This document shows, piece by piece, positions 31,063 through 40,176 of a stretch of DNA of 45,588 bases. The stretch spans positions 1 to 45,588 of the forward strand of contig JAJZUL010000028.1 in assembly GCA_021848545.1 (NCBI GenBank), given 5' to 3'. Every line of letters starts with the position of its first letter. The stretch's first letter is position 1. The notes under the pieces were generated by a model. That model saw nothing but the letters and a program-made list of their open reading frames with translations, searched no databases and was not told the origin of the DNA. Position numbers and translations under genes: made by a program. The stretch comes from Pseudomonadota bacterium. GTDB taxonomy: Bacteria; Pseudomonadota; Alphaproteobacteria; Rhodospirillales; Magnetospirillaceae.

Positions 31063-34000
31063 ATGCCCGCCTTTGCCGATTTCATCCATTTGCGCGTCCA
31101 CACGGCCTATTCCCTTTCGGAAGGGGCCATCAAGATCAAGCAATTGATCAAGCTGTGTGAAAAACAGCGGATGCCGGCGATCGGCATCGCTGATACCGGC
31201 AATCTGTTCGGCGCCTTGGAATTCTCGGTGGCTTGTGCCGATGCCGGCATTCAGCCCGTCATCGGCTGCCAGCTCGCCATCCGGCGCGAAGACGGCGTTC
31301 CGGGGCGCGACGGGCGGCGGCCGGAACCGGATACGGTGGTGTTGCTGTGCCAGAGCGAGGCCGGCTACGCCAATCTGCTGAAGCTGGTATCGAAGGCTTA
31401 TCTCGAAACCGAGACCGGCGAAACGCCGCAGGTGAGCCTGGGCGACCTCGATCAACGCTCGGAGGGCTTGATCCTGCTTACCGGCGGGGTGCACGGGCCG
31501 ATCGGGCGCTTGCTGGCCGAAGGGCAGGGGGACAAGGCTGAAAGTCTGCTGCAGCGTCTGGCAGCGGCCTTTCCCGACCGTCTGTACATTGAAATCCAGC
31601 GCCACGGCCTTGCCATCGAGGACCGGATCGAGTCTGGGCTGCTCGCGCTCGCCTATGCCCGGAATCTGCCGCTGGTGGCGACCAACGAGCCGTTTTTCGC
31701 CGATCGCGGCATGTACGAGGCCCATGATGCGCTGCTCTGCATCGCCCAGGGCGCCTATATATCCCAGGAAGAGCGCCGGCGCCTGACGCCCGAGCATTAT
31801 TTCAAATCGGCCGAAGAGATGCGGACCCTGTTCGCCGATCTTCCCGAGGCCTGTGACAACACGCTGGTTGTGGCTCGACGCTGCGCTTTCATGGTCAGCA
31901 AACGCAAGCCGATCCTGCCCCCCTATCACATGGACGGTTTGAGCGAGACCGAGGTTCTGCGCCAGAAGACCTTCGAAGGTTTGGAACAGCGCCTGGAAAA
32001 GCATGTCTTTCAACCCGGCCAGACGGAGGCCGAGCGCCAGCACGCGGCCAAACCTTATCGCGAGCGGGTGGAATACGAACTGGGAATCATCGAACAGATG
32101 GGGTTTCCCGGCTACTTCCTGATCGTGTCCGATTTCATCCAGTGGTCGAAGGCCCACAACATTCCCGTCGGACCGGGTCGCGGTTCGGGTGCGGGGTCGG
32201 CGGTGGCCTGGGCGTTGACCATCACCGATCTCGACCCCTTGCGGTGGGGGCTGCTGTTCGAGCGATTCCTCAATCCCGAGCGCGTGTCGATGCCCGACTT
32301 CGATATCGATTTCTGCCAGGACCGGCGCGAAGAAACCATTCACTACGTCCAGGAGAAATACGGGACCCAGCAGGTCGCCCAAATCATCACGTTCGGAAAA
32401 TTGCAGGCCCGCGCGGTCTTGCGCGATGTGGGACGGGTCCTGCAAATGCCCTATGGCCAGGTGGATCGCATCTGCAAGCTGGTTCCCAATAATCCGGCCA
32501 AGCCGGTGACCCTGGAAGAGGCGATCAAGGGCGAACCGGTTCTTCAGGAAATGCGGGATCACGACGAGACCGTCGCCCATCTCCTCGATATGGGACAAAA
32601 GCTGGAAGGCTTGTACCGCCACGCCTCGACCCATGCCGCCGGCGTGGTGATCGGCGACCGGTCTCTGGACGAACTGGTGCCGCTGTACCGCGATCCGCGC
32701 TCCACCATGCAGGTGACCCAATTCAACATGAAATGGGTCGAATCGGCGGGGCTGGTCAAATTCGACTTTCTCGGCCTCAAGACCTTGAGCGTCATGGTCG
32801 CCGCCGTTAAACATATAAGGAAAATCAAAGGGGTGGATGTCGATCTGTCGGCTTTACCTCTGGATGATCCGGCCAGTTACGATCTGCTGACCCGCGGCGA
32901 CAGCGCCGGGGTGTTCCAGCTTGAAAGTTCGGGTATGCGCGACGTCCTGCGCAAAATGAGGCCCAACCGGCTGGAGGATCTGATCGCGGTGGTGGCCCTG
33001 TACCGGCCGGGTCCCATGGATCAGATTCCGCGATACATCGCCTGTAAGCATGGCGATGAAGAGCCCGATTACATGCATCCGACCCTGGAGCCGATCCTGA
33101 AAGAGACCTTCGGCATCATGGTCTATCAGGAACAGGTGATGCAGATCGCCCAGGTCCTGGCGGGTTATACCCTGGGCGGCGCCGACCTGCTGCGCCGGGC
33201 CATGGGGAAGAAGATCAAGGAGGAAATGGACAAGCAGCGCGCCACTTTCGTCGATGGGGCCGTGGCGCGCGGCGTGGCCGAGGCCCAGGCATCGACCATT
33301 TTCGACAAGGTGGCCAAATTCGCCGAATACGGCTTCAATAAATCTCACGCCGCCGCCTATGCCCTGGTCGCTTATCAGACCGCCTGGCTGAAAGCCAATC
33401 ATCCGGCCGAATTCATGGCGGCGACCATGACCTACGACATGGGCAACACCGACAAGCTCAACGGATTCCGTCAGGAATTGGACCGTTTGGCCATTCCGCT
33501 GCTGCCGCCGGACATCAACCGCTCCCGGGCCGACTTTTCGGTCGAACGCGTCGATGGCGGGGGATTGGCGGTGCGTTACGCCCTGGCGGCCCTCAAGAAT
33601 GTGGGCGAATCGGCCATGCGCGCGCTGGTCGAGGAACGGGACCGAAACGGCCCCTTCTCCGATCTGCTCGATGTGTTCCGCCGCCTGGACACGAAGCTGA
33701 TCAACCGCCGCCAGATGGAAAATCTGATCAAGGCGGGGGTGTTCGATACGCTGGAGCGCCGTCGCGGTTACGTGTTCCGCAATGTGGAATCACTGCTGCG
33801 TCTGGCTGCCGACGCGGCCGAACGGCGGGATTCCAACCAGTTCAGCATGTTCGACGCGGCGGCCGCGCCGGCAGTGAAACTCGATCCCGCCCCCGACTGG
33901 TCCCCTCAGGAAAAGTTGAACCAGGAATTCGAGGCGGTGGGGTTTTATCTGTCGGCCCATCCCCTGGACGCCTTCGCCAAAAGTCTGAAGCGCTTGGGCG

Positions 34001-34527
34001 TTCTTCGGGTGGCGGATCTGCCCCGCCATCTTCAGAGCGGCGGTAAGGGGCGGGTGCGTCTGGCCGGTTCTTTGTTGTCCAAGCAGGAGCGAACGTCGGC
34101 CAAGGGAAGCCGTTACGCCTTTTTGCAGATTTCCGATGCGTCGGGCATGTATGAGGTGACCTGTTTTTCCGAAGTGCTGGCGGCCTCCCGCGATCTCCTG
34201 GAAGGCGGCGGCGCTTTGCTGCTCGATGTCGATGCCCGGCTCGAGGCGGACCAGTTGCGCCTGACCTGTCAGCGCATCCATTCCCTGGATCTGGAAGCGG
34301 CGCGGGCGGCGGCGGGGTTGCGCATTCATATCCGGGACGAAACGCCCATCGCCGAATTGCGCGCCCTGATCGACGGCGAACGCCGGGGCAAGAACCGCAT
34401 CGCCATCGTCTCGCATCTGGGAACGCGCGAGGTCGAAATCGGCCTGAAGGAAACCATCGGCCTGACCCCGGCCTTTATCGGTGCCGTGCGATCCCTGGCC
34501 GGTATCGTCGATGTGGAGGAAATCTAG
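31063..34527 (+). CDS. dnaE: DNA polymerase III subunit alpha
   Basis: This is the replicative polymerase catalytic subunit, 1154 residues, the usual length. It begins with a PHP domain (FIHLRVHTAYSLSEGAIKI). The C-family palm carries the catalytic aspartates in PDFDIDF (about 410-416), and RHASTHAAGVVI and GVFQLESSGMRD are family landmarks. It ends with an OB domain (GRVRLAGSLLSKQERTSAKG, about 995-1040). It starts at ATG 31063, 32 nt after mepA; an in-frame extension back to 30898 overlaps mepA and is not conserved. Its stop lies 10 nt from the convergent hemB stop. Confidence 0.98.
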   Translation: MPAFADFIHLRVHTAYSLSEGAIKIKQLIKLCEKQRMPAIGIADTGNLFGALEFSVACADAGIQPVIGCQLAIRREDGVPGRDGRRPEPDTVVLLCQSEAGYANLLKLVSKAYLETETGETPQVSLGDLDQRSEGLILLTGGVHGPIGRLLAEGQGDKAESLLQRLAAAFPDRLYIEIQRHGLAIEDRIESGLLALAYARNLPLVATNEPFFADRGMYEAHDALLCIAQGAYISQEERRRLTPEHYFKSAEEMRTLFADLPEACDNTLVVARRCAFMVSKRKPILPPYHMDGLSETEVLRQKTFEGLEQRLEKHVFQPGQTEAERQHAAKPYRERVEYELGIIEQMGFPGYFLIVSDFIQWSKAHNIPVGPGRGSGAGSAVAWALTITDLDPLRWGLLFERFLNPERVSMPDFDIDFCQDRREETIHYVQEKYGTQQVAQIITFGKLQARAVLRDVGRVLQMPYGQVDRICKLVPNNPAKPVTLEEAIKGEPVLQEMRDHDETVAHLLDMGQKLEGLYRHASTHAAGVVIGDRSLDELVPLYRDPRSTMQVTQFNMKWVESAGLVKFDFLGLKTLSVMVAAVKHIRKIKGVDVDLSALPLDDPASYDLLTRGDSAGVFQLESSGMRDVLRKMRPNRLEDLIAVVALYRPGPMDQIPRYIACKHGDEEPDYMHPTLEPILKETFGIMVYQEQVMQIAQVLAGYTLGGADLLRRAMGKKIKEEMDKQRATFVDGAVARGVAEAQASTIFDKVAKFAEYGFNKSHAAAYALVAYQTAWLKANHPAEFMAATMTYDMGNTDKLNGFRQELDRLAIPLLPPDINRSRADFSVERVDGGGLAVRYALAALKNVGESAMRALVEERDRNGPFSDLLDVFRRLDTKLINRRQMENLIKAGVFDTLERRRGYVFRNVESLLRLAADAAERRDSNQFSMFDAAAAPAVKLDPAPDWSPQEKLNQEFEAVGFYLSAHPLDAFAKSLKRLGVLRVADLPRHLQSGGKGRVRLAGSLLSKQERTSAKGSRYAFLQISDASGMYEVTCFSEVLAASRDLLEGGGALLLDVDARLEADQLRLTCQRIHSLDLEAARAAAGLRIHIRDETPIAELRALIDGERRGKNRIAIVSHLGTREVEIGLKETIGLTPAFIGAVRSLAGIVDVEEI

Positions 34528-34537
34528 AGCGGGTTTC

Positions 34538-35545
34538 TCACTTGGCGGCCAGTAGCCCGGCGACCTCGAAGGCGGCGTAGGTCAGAATGGCGTCGGCGCC
34601 GGCCCGTTTGAAGGCGAGCAGGCTTTCCAACAGGCTGCGTTCCCAATCCAGCCAGCCATGATCGGCGGCGGCCCGCATCATCGCGTATTCGCCCGAGACC
34701 TGATAGGCCAGGGTGGGGACGCCGAAGGACTCTTTGACCCGGCGCAGGATGTCGAGATAGGGCAGGCCGGGCTTGACCATTACCATATCGGCGCCCTCGG
34801 CAAGGTCGAGCGCCACCTCGCGCAGGGCTTCGTCGGAATTGGCCGGGTCCATCTGATAGGTCTTCTTGTCGCCCTTCAGCGCGCCCTTGGAGCCGATGGC
34901 GTCGCGGAAGGGACCGTAAAACGCCGAGGCGTATTTCGCGGCGTAGGACAGCAGGCCGACATCGCGCAGGCCCGCCTGGTCGAGAGCGTCGCGCAAAGCG
35001 GCAATGCGCCCGTCCATCATGTCCGAAGGCGCGATCACGTCGCAGCCCGCTTCGGCCTGGACCACGGCCATGCGCGCCAGAATTTCGACCGTTTCGTCAT
35101 TGGCGACATATCCGTCGATGACCAACCCGTCGTGACCATCGGAATTGAACGGGTCCAGGGCCACGTCGCAGATCACGCCCAGGTCGGGGCAGGCCGCCTT
35201 GACCGCGCGCACGGCGCGGCAAATCAAATTGTCGGGGTTGAGCGCTTCGCGGCCATCGGGGGTTTTGAGGGCGGGATCGATCACGGGAAACAGGGCGAGC
35301 GCCGGAATCCCCACATCCTCGGCGCGACGGGCCGCATCCACCAGAAGATCGATGGATAGACGGTCCACCCCCGGCATCGACGAAACCGGCGTGCGGACGC
35401 CCGCGCCCTCGACCACGAACATGGTCCAGACAAGGTCGTTTGTCGAAAGCCCGACCTCCGATACCATGCGGCGCATCCAATCGTGGCGCCGGTTGCGGCG
35501 CATGCGGGTACGGGCGAAATCGGCGGCGGGCAGAAAAGCGGGCAC
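34538..35545 (-). CDS. hemB: Delta-aminolevulinic acid dehydratase (porphobilinogen synthase)
   Basis: The enzyme condenses two aminolevulinate molecules to porphobilinogen for haem and bacteriochlorophyll. Active-site lysines are seen in SYAAKYASAFYGPFRDA and VMVKPGLPYLD. The metal loop reads CDVALDPFNSDGHDG, with aspartates in place of the zinc cysteines, as in the magnesium-dependent enzymes of alphaproteobacteria. The N-terminal arm is Arg rich (RTRMRRNRRHDWMRRM). 335 residues; start GTG 35545 with AAGGT upstream. The gene stands alone between dnaE and the divergent hydrolase gene. Confidence 0.98.
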   Translation of the reverse strand: MPAFLPAADFARTRMRRNRRHDWMRRMVSEVGLSTNDLVWTMFVVEGAGVRTPVSSMPGVDRLSIDLLVDAARRAEDVGIPALALFPVIDPALKTPDGREALNPDNLICRAVRAVKAACPDLGVICDVALDPFNSDGHDGLVIDGYVANDETVEILARMAVVQAEAGCDVIAPSDMMDGRIAALRDALDQAGLRDVGLLSYAAKYASAFYGPFRDAIGSKGALKGDKKTYQMDPANSDEALREVALDLAEGADMVMVKPGLPYLDILRRVKESFGVPTLAYQVSGEYAMMRAAADHGWLDWERSLLESLLAFKRAGADAILTYAAFEVAGLLAAK

Positions 35546-35697
35546 GGCAATCGACCTTCACGGTTAAAATCAGCCGCACGGGGCCGGAACTGGCGATACG
35601 GCAAAGTTGCATCACGGCCCGGCGGGCGGCACATCATGTTGCAATCGCGGATACCGCGCGGGATCATCCGCACGGTGAGGTTTGCACAATATTCAGG

Positions 35698-36792
35698 ATG
35701 ACTGACGTGATCAAGGAGACCTTGTTGGGCGTCGATGGCGGTCTGGCCCGCATTACGCTCAACCGCCCCCAGGTGCTGAACGCCTTATCGCCGGCGCAAT
35801 ATTCCGAATTGGACCGGACCCTGGCGGTCTGGGCCGAAGACGATGCCGTGCGGACGGTTCTGGTGGATGCGACGGAGGGCCGCGCCTTTTGCGCCGGCGG
35901 CGATATCAAGGCGGTTTGGCAGATCGCGCGCGATGGCGGTGATCCCAGCGGCGCCTTTCGCGACGAGTATCGAATGGATCGGCGAATCCACCGCTTTCCC
36001 AAGCCCTACATATCGATCATGGATGGCATCGTCATGGGGGGAGGGGCCGGCCTTTCGGTCAATGGCCGCTACCGGGTGGCGACCGAACGGACGCTGTTCG
36101 CCATGCCCGAAACCGCCATCGGCTTTTTCCCGGATGTCGGCGCCGCCCATTTCCTGTCCCGCTGCCCCGGACGACTTGGTCTGTATCTCGGTCTTACCGG
36201 CGCCCGTCTGAACGCCGCCGACTGTCTGTGGGCGGGATTGGCCACCCATTTCGTTCCCTCATCGGAAAGGGCGGCCTTGACCGCCGCGATCGCGCGGGCG
36301 GCGGCGGCGGCCGACCCGGACGGAGCCGTGGCCGAAACCCTGGCGGCCTTTCACCGCGATCCGGGCGAGTCCGCCCTGGCGTCTCACCAAACCACGATCG
36401 ACCGTTGTTTCGGACATTCCGCCATTCGCGACGTGGTGTCGGCGCTGGTGGCCGAAGGAACCGATTGGGCCTGGGATACGTTGGAGCCGATCGGCGACAA
36501 TTCCCCGACTTCTCTGGCGGTGACGTTCCGCTATCTGAGCAAGGCGCCGGCCCTGTCATTCGACGAAGTGATTCGTACAGACTTTCGGCTGGCTTGTCAT
36601 TTCCTCGCCGGTTCCGATTTTCACGAAGGGGTGCGTGCGCAATTGGTGGACAAGGACAAAACGCCACGATGGCAGCCGCAAAGCATGGGCGATTTGTCAG
36701 CCGCGGATGTCGAGGCGTTTTTCCGTCCGCTTGAGAACGGAGATATCTGTTTCGGCGAAATGGATCGGGGAGGGACGGCCGGCGATGGGTGA
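35698..36792 (+). CDS. 3-hydroxyisobutyryl-CoA hydrolase / enoyl-CoA hydratase family
   Basis: The 364-residue protein belongs to the crotonase fold and matches the HIBCH group in length and in the signature GRAFCAGGDIKAVW, MDGIVMGGGAGLSVNGRYRV, MPETAIGFFPDVGAAHFLSR. The C-terminal extension (RTDFRLACHFLAGSDFHEGVRAQLVDKDKTPRW, quoted here as its two halves DFRLACHFLAGSDFHEGV and QLVDKDKTPRW) is typical of HIBCH and absent from plain enoyl-CoA hydratases. It should release 3-hydroxyisobutyrate in valine breakdown. ATG 35698 is the start; a frame upstream to 35440 runs through the hemB end. A small gene overlaps its stop. Confidence 0.92.
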   Translation: MTDVIKETLLGVDGGLARITLNRPQVLNALSPAQYSELDRTLAVWAEDDAVRTVLVDATEGRAFCAGGDIKAVWQIARDGGDPSGAFRDEYRMDRRIHRFPKPYISIMDGIVMGGGAGLSVNGRYRVATERTLFAMPETAIGFFPDVGAAHFLSRCPGRLGLYLGLTGARLNAADCLWAGLATHFVPSSERAALTAAIARAAAAADPDGAVAETLAAFHRDPGESALASHQTTIDRCFGHSAIRDVVSALVAEGTDWAWDTLEPIGDNSPTSLAVTFRYLSKAPALSFDEVIRTDFRLACHFLAGSDFHEGVRAQLVDKDKTPRWQPQSMGDLSAADVEAFFRPLENGDICFGEMDRGGTAGDG

Positions 36793-36967
36793 GGTGCTTT
36801 TCGAATTCAAGCGCGTGGGAAATGTCATCCGGGCGAGCGCCATGGATGCGGACACGTTGACGGAAGTGACGGTCGTGGCTCCTCTCGGCGCCAATCCGAC
36901 CCATCTCAAAACCGTCGCCATGCGCAAATTGAAATATGTTCTGGAGAAATCCGCCGGAAAATCATGA
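36785..36967 (+). CDS. Small hypothetical protein (60 aa) overlapping the hydrolase stop
   Basis: Family not firmly recognised. The sequence reads as a compact beta-alpha fold: EVLFEFKRVGNVIRASAMD, then TEVTVVAPLGANPTHLKTVA and a C-terminal helix RKLKYVLEKS. Its ATG (36785) lies 8 nt before the end of the hydrolase gene, giving translational coupling. Codon use is ordinary and the protein is well formed, so I accept it as real. Small proteins of this kind are common next to hydrolase genes in Rhodospirillales, from memory only. Confidence 0.75.
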   Translation: MGEVLFEFKRVGNVIRASAMDADTLTEVTVVAPLGANPTHLKTVAMRKLKYVLEKSAGKS

Positions 36968-36978
36968 CCGCAAACAAA

Positions 36979-37006
36979 AGGCGCGCCGCTTGAGGGCGGC
37001 ACGCCT
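36979..37006 (-). terminator. Terminator hairpin downstream of mucR
   Basis: Arms AGGCGCGCCGC (36979-36989) and GCGGCACGCCT (36996-37006) pair with one mismatch. On the minus strand a TTTTGTTTG run follows, which fits termination of the mucR transcript ending at 37027. Confidence 0.7.
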
Positions 37007-37026
37007 CGTTCACAAATCCGATCGGC

Positions 37027-37476
37027 TTACCGCCCCTTACGACGGCCGGCCTTGTCGTCGATATCCGTCTTGCGTCCCAATCCGATCTTTTTAGCAAAGT
37101 CCGATCTCTGGGCCGCATAGTTGGGAGCCACCATCGGGTAGTCGGGCGGTAATCCCCATTTGGCGCGATACTCGTCAGGCGTCATGCCATAGGTCGTGCG
37201 GAGATGCCGTTTGAGCATCTTCAGCTTCTTACCATCTTCCAGGCAGACGATATATTCCGGGGTCACCGATTTTTTAACCGGAACCGCCGGCTTGGGGGCT
37301 TCAGCCTTGGTTTCCGGCTGGCCGTTCTCAAGGGATGACAGCGAAGCAAAGACCGTGTGAATAACCTCGGGGATTTGCCCCGCAGGCAACGGGTTCTTGC
37401 TGACATAGGCCGCAACGACATCCACCGCCATGCGGAGAAGATCGTCGCGACTCGCTCTTTCGGTGGTGTCAGTCAT
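37027..37476 (-). CDS. MucR/Ros family transcriptional regulator
   Basis: The 149-residue protein has the MucR layout: N-terminal dimerising helices (RDDLLRMAVDVVAAYVSKN), a Pro/Ala linker, and the DNA-binding part YIVCLEDGKKLKMLKRHL followed by GMTPDEYRAKWGL and PMVAPNYAAQRS. MucR proteins regulate exopolysaccharide, motility and cell cycle genes in alphaproteobacteria and bind AT-rich DNA. The finger has Cys78, Asp81 and His91 but lacks the second Cys and the second His (Thr95), so a classical zinc site is incomplete. I chose ATG 37476; the longer frame to 37551 is less conserved. Confidence 0.92.
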   Translation of the reverse strand: MTDTTERASRDDLLRMAVDVVAAYVSKNPLPAGQIPEVIHTVFASLSSLENGQPETKAEAPKPAVPVKKSVTPEYIVCLEDGKKLKMLKRHLRTTYGMTPDEYRAKWGLPPDYPMVAPNYAAQRSDFAKKIGLGRKTDIDDKAGRRKGR

Positions 37477-37516
37477 CTGCGCGTCCGACTTCCAGTTCGT
37501 GACGGGATTAGAATCA

Positions 37517-37545
37517 ATCAGTGCACGTTTCGTTTGTGGTGTCAA
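37517..37545 (-). promoter_or_regulatory. Candidate mucR promoter
   Basis: On the minus strand a perfect -35 TTGACA (37545-37540) precedes, after 17 nt, a weak -10 ACTGAT (37522-37517). The distance to the mucR ATG is about 40 nt. The region 37552-37816 is AT-rich around 37555-37600, as favoured by MucR itself, so autoregulation is possible. Confidence 0.35.
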
Positions 37546-37748
37546 TCCCAATCTATGGGAAAAAAATAATGATTTCTTTGCGACTCGGTCAATTTGAATA
37601 AATCTCCCGCCGGCATGGGGTGGCTATACGCCTATGGTCTATTCATCAGCCGGGCATCTTTTGCCGAGTCAGTGTCCCTCATCCCCAACGCCCCGTCGGT
37701 CCAAAGACGGAAGGTAACGTTGGTCGCCTCTCATGCATTTGTGGCGCA

Positions 37749-37778
37749 TTGGCAAGCAGTTCCGAGATATGGTATCTA
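37749..37778 (+). promoter_or_regulatory. Candidate promoter of the rpiB operon
   Basis: TTGGCA (37749-37754) and TATCTA (37773-37778) are spaced by 18 nt, about 38 nt upstream of the rpiB ATG. No riboswitch was recognised in the gap 37477-37816, which otherwise holds no gene. Confidence 0.35.
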
Positions 37779-37816
37779 GCGCCGGTATCTCCAAGAACTG
37801 ACGGGGCCGTCATCCC

Positions 37817-38266
37817 ATGACAGCAGAAACCATTGCGTTGGCTTCCGACCACGGCGGGGTCGAACTCCGCACCCAGATCCGCAACGACCTTGAACAAAAA
37901 GGGTATCGCGTATTGGATTTGGGAACCGAGGGGCCGGACTCGGTGGATTATCCGGATTTCGCCACGGCGATGGCTGCGGCCCTGAAAGAGGGCCGGGCGC
38001 AACGGGGGATATTGTTGTGCGGTACCGGTATCGGCATTTCGATCGCCGCCAACCGCTTCTCCCATGTCCGCGCGGCTTTGGTGCATGACGCCTTCGGCGC
38101 CCGCATGGCCCGGCAACACAATGACGCCAATGTTCTTGTGATGGGAGGACGGACCATCGGTCCCGAAGTCGCCAAGGATTGCGTCAATGTGTTCCTGGAA
38201 ACGGCGTTCGAAGGCGGGCGGCATGCGCGTCGCGTCTCCAAACTGGCCGATCGTGGCGAACGGTGA
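37817..38266 (+). CDS. rpiB: Ribose-5-phosphate isomerase B
   Basis: RpiB interconverts ribose 5-phosphate and ribulose 5-phosphate, the latter being a direct precursor of riboflavin. The 149 residues show the family start ALASDHGGVELR (Asp11, His12), the catalytic cysteine in LLCGTGIGISIAANR (C68), and HNDANVLVMGGRTIG. It is the first gene of the operon leading through glyA to thiL, 61 nt before glyA. A galactose-6-phosphate isomerase subunit is excluded by context. Confidence 0.97.
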   Translation: MTAETIALASDHGGVELRTQIRNDLEQKGYRVLDLGTEGPDSVDYPDFATAMAAALKEGRAQRGILLCGTGIGISIAANRFSHVRAALVHDAFGARMARQHNDANVLVMGGRTIGPEVAKDCVNVFLETAFEGGRHARRVSKLADRGER

Positions 38267-38327
38267 AGCGTGACGCGCCGTTCGGTCGGCGTTTCCCCCA
38301 CAGCCCGGATAGCGAGAGCTGACAATT

Positions 38328-39614
38328 ATGACGAAGAGCACCGATTCCTTTTTCGCCACGCCTCTGGCCGCCAGCGATCCTGAAATCGACGCAGCCATTC
38401 ACAACGAGTTGAAGCGGCAGCAGACCAACATCGAGTTGATCGCTTCGGAAAACATCGTTTCCCGGGCGGTTCTGGAAGCGCAAGGGTCGGTTTTGACCAA
38501 CAAGTACGCCGAGGGCTATCCGGGCCGGCGCTACTATGGTGGGTGCGAATATGTGGACGTGGTCGAACAATTGGCCATCGATCGGGCCTGTCGTCTGTTC
38601 GGCTGCGGCTTCGCCAATGTGCAGCCCAGCTCGGGGTCCCAGGCCAACCAGGGCGTATTCATGGCCCTGCTGCAACCCGGCGACACCATCATGGGCATGT
38701 CATTGGCCGCCGGCGGCCATCTGACCCATGGCGCCGCTCCCAACCAATCGGGAAAATGGTTCAAATCGGTGCAATACGGCGTGCGTCAGCAGGATGCGCG
38801 CATCGATTTCGACGAAGTCGCGGCGTTGGCTCGGGAACATCGGCCGCGTCTGATCATCGCCGGCGGATCGGCTTATCCGCGGACGATCGATTTTGCCAAA
38901 TTCCGCGCCATTTGCGACGAGGTCGGCGCGCTGCTGATGGTCGATATGGCGCATTTCGCGGGTCTGGTCGCCGGCGGGGTTTATCCCAGCCCGTTGCCCC
39001 ATGCCCATGTGGTGACGACGACCACCCACAAGACCTTGCGCGGTCCACGCGGCGGCATGATCCTGACCAACGACGCGGATATCGCCAAAAAGATCAATTC
39101 GGCGATCTTTCCGGGAATTCAGGGCGGGCCGCTGGAACATGTCATCGCCGGCAAAGCCGTCGCCTTTGGCGAAGCGTTGCGGCCCGAATTCAAGGATTAT
39201 GCCGCCCAGGTGGTGGCCAATGCCCAAACTCTGGCCGATACGCTGGTTCGGCGGGGGCTGGCGATCGTGTCGGGCGGCACCGACAGCCATTTGATGCTGG
39301 TTGATTTACGGCCGAAGAAGCTGACCGGAAAGGCCGCCGAGGCCAGTCTTGAGCGAGCGGGCATGACCTGCAACAAGAATGGGATTCCCTTCGATCCGGA
39401 AAAGCCCACGGTCACCTCCGGCGTGCGCCTGGGAACCCCGGCGGGAACGACACGCGGCTTTGGGACCGCGGAATTCGCAAAAGTCGGCCAATTGATCGGC
39501 GACGTTCTCGACGGTCTTGTCGCCAATCCCGATGACAATACGGCGGCGGAAAAGACGGCCCTTGCCGAGGTGGCGGAGCTTTGCCGCCGCTTTCCCATTT
39601 ACGGATCGGCATAA
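38328..39614 (+). CDS. glyA: Serine hydroxymethyltransferase
   Basis: This PLP enzyme converts serine and tetrahydrofolate to glycine and methylenetetrahydrofolate. PLP-binding Lys235 lies in [14 protein letters not shown]. Other signatures are [37 protein letters not shown] and [18 protein letters not shown]. 428 residues, standard length. A weak GAGAG ribosome site precedes ATG 38328. No glycine riboswitch was seen upstream. A small hairpin (39619-39625 with 39638-39644) follows the stop, before nrdR. Confidence 0.98.
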   Translation: MTKSTDSFFATPLAASDPEIDAAIHNELKRQQTNIELIASENIVSRAVLEAQGSVLTNKYAEGYPGRRYYGGCEYVDVVEQLAIDRACRLFGCGFANVQPSSGSQANQGVFMALLQPGDTIMGMSLAAGGHLTHGAAPNQSGKWFKSVQYGVRQQDARIDFDEVAALAREHRPRLIIAGGSAYPRTIDFAKFRAICDEVGALLMVDMAHFAGLVAGGVYPSPLPHAHVVTTTTHKTLRGPRGGMILTNDADIAKKINSAIFPGIQGGPLEHVIAGKAVAFGEALRPEFKDYAAQVVANAQTLADTLVRRGLAIVSGGTDSHLMLVDLRPKKLTGKAAEASLERAGMTCNKNGIPFDPEKPTVTSGVRLGTPAGTTRGFGTAEFAKVGQLIGDVLDGLVANPDDNTAAEKTALAEVAELCRRFPIYGSA

Positions 39615-39714
39615 GTCGTTGGGGCTCCGGCAACGGCGCCCCAAGTCAACATCGGATGGGCGCGCGGCGGTCGTCAACGGAGAGGGCGACAGCCTTAAAG
39701 GGGGGAGTTAGGCG

Positions 39715-40176
39715 ATGCGGTGTCCGTTCTGCGGCCATGACGATACCCAGGTGAAGGATTCCCGACCGACGGAGGACAACGCGGCCATACGTCGCCGCCG
39801 TTCCTGTCCGGCCTGCGGGTCGCGCTTCACCACATTCGAACGCGTCCAGATCAGGGATTTGGTCGTCATCAAGAAGGACGGTTCGCGGGTTCCGTTCGAC
39901 CGTGACAAGCTGTTGCGCTCGGTGAAGATCGCCCTCAGAAAACGTCCTGTCGAAGACGAGCAAATAGAGCGTATCGTCAATGGCATCCATCGCCGGCTTG
40001 AGAGCATGGGTGAAAACGAGGTGCCGTCGAAATATATCGGAGAGATGGTAATGGACACGCTCATGGACCTGGACAAGGTCGCTTATGTCCGTTACGCCTC
40101 GGTTTATCGAAACTTCCGCGAAGCCAAAGACTTCGAGGATTTTCTGGGAAAGATGGGTGTCGGACTCGACGATTGA
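39715..40176 (+). CDS. nrdR: Transcriptional repressor NrdR
   Basis: NrdR represses ribonucleotide reductase genes when its ATP-cone binds dATP/ATP. The zinc ribbon has Cys3, Cys6, Cys31 and Cys34, and the ATP-cone begins at about residue 49 ([20 protein letters not shown]). 153 residues, normal length. GGGGGAG lies ahead of ATG 39715. It overlaps the ribD start by 20 nt. Its placement between glyA and ribD is conserved in many bacteria. Confidence 0.98.
   Translation: MRCPFCGHDDTQVKDSRPTEDNAAIRRRRSCPACGSRFTTFERVQIRDLVVIKKDGSRVPFDRDKLLRSVKIALRKRPVEDEQIERIVNGIHRRLESMGENEVPSKYIGEMVMDTLMDLDKVAYVRYASVYRNFREAKDFEDFLGKMGVGLDD

Noticed and set aside
30835-32814. 659-codon open frame on the minus strand
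   Set aside because: It is antisense to mepA and dnaE. Its repetitive composition mirrors the coding strand.
38267-38327. Glycine riboswitch before glyA
   Set aside because: The 61-nt gap is too short and lacks the aptamer motifs.
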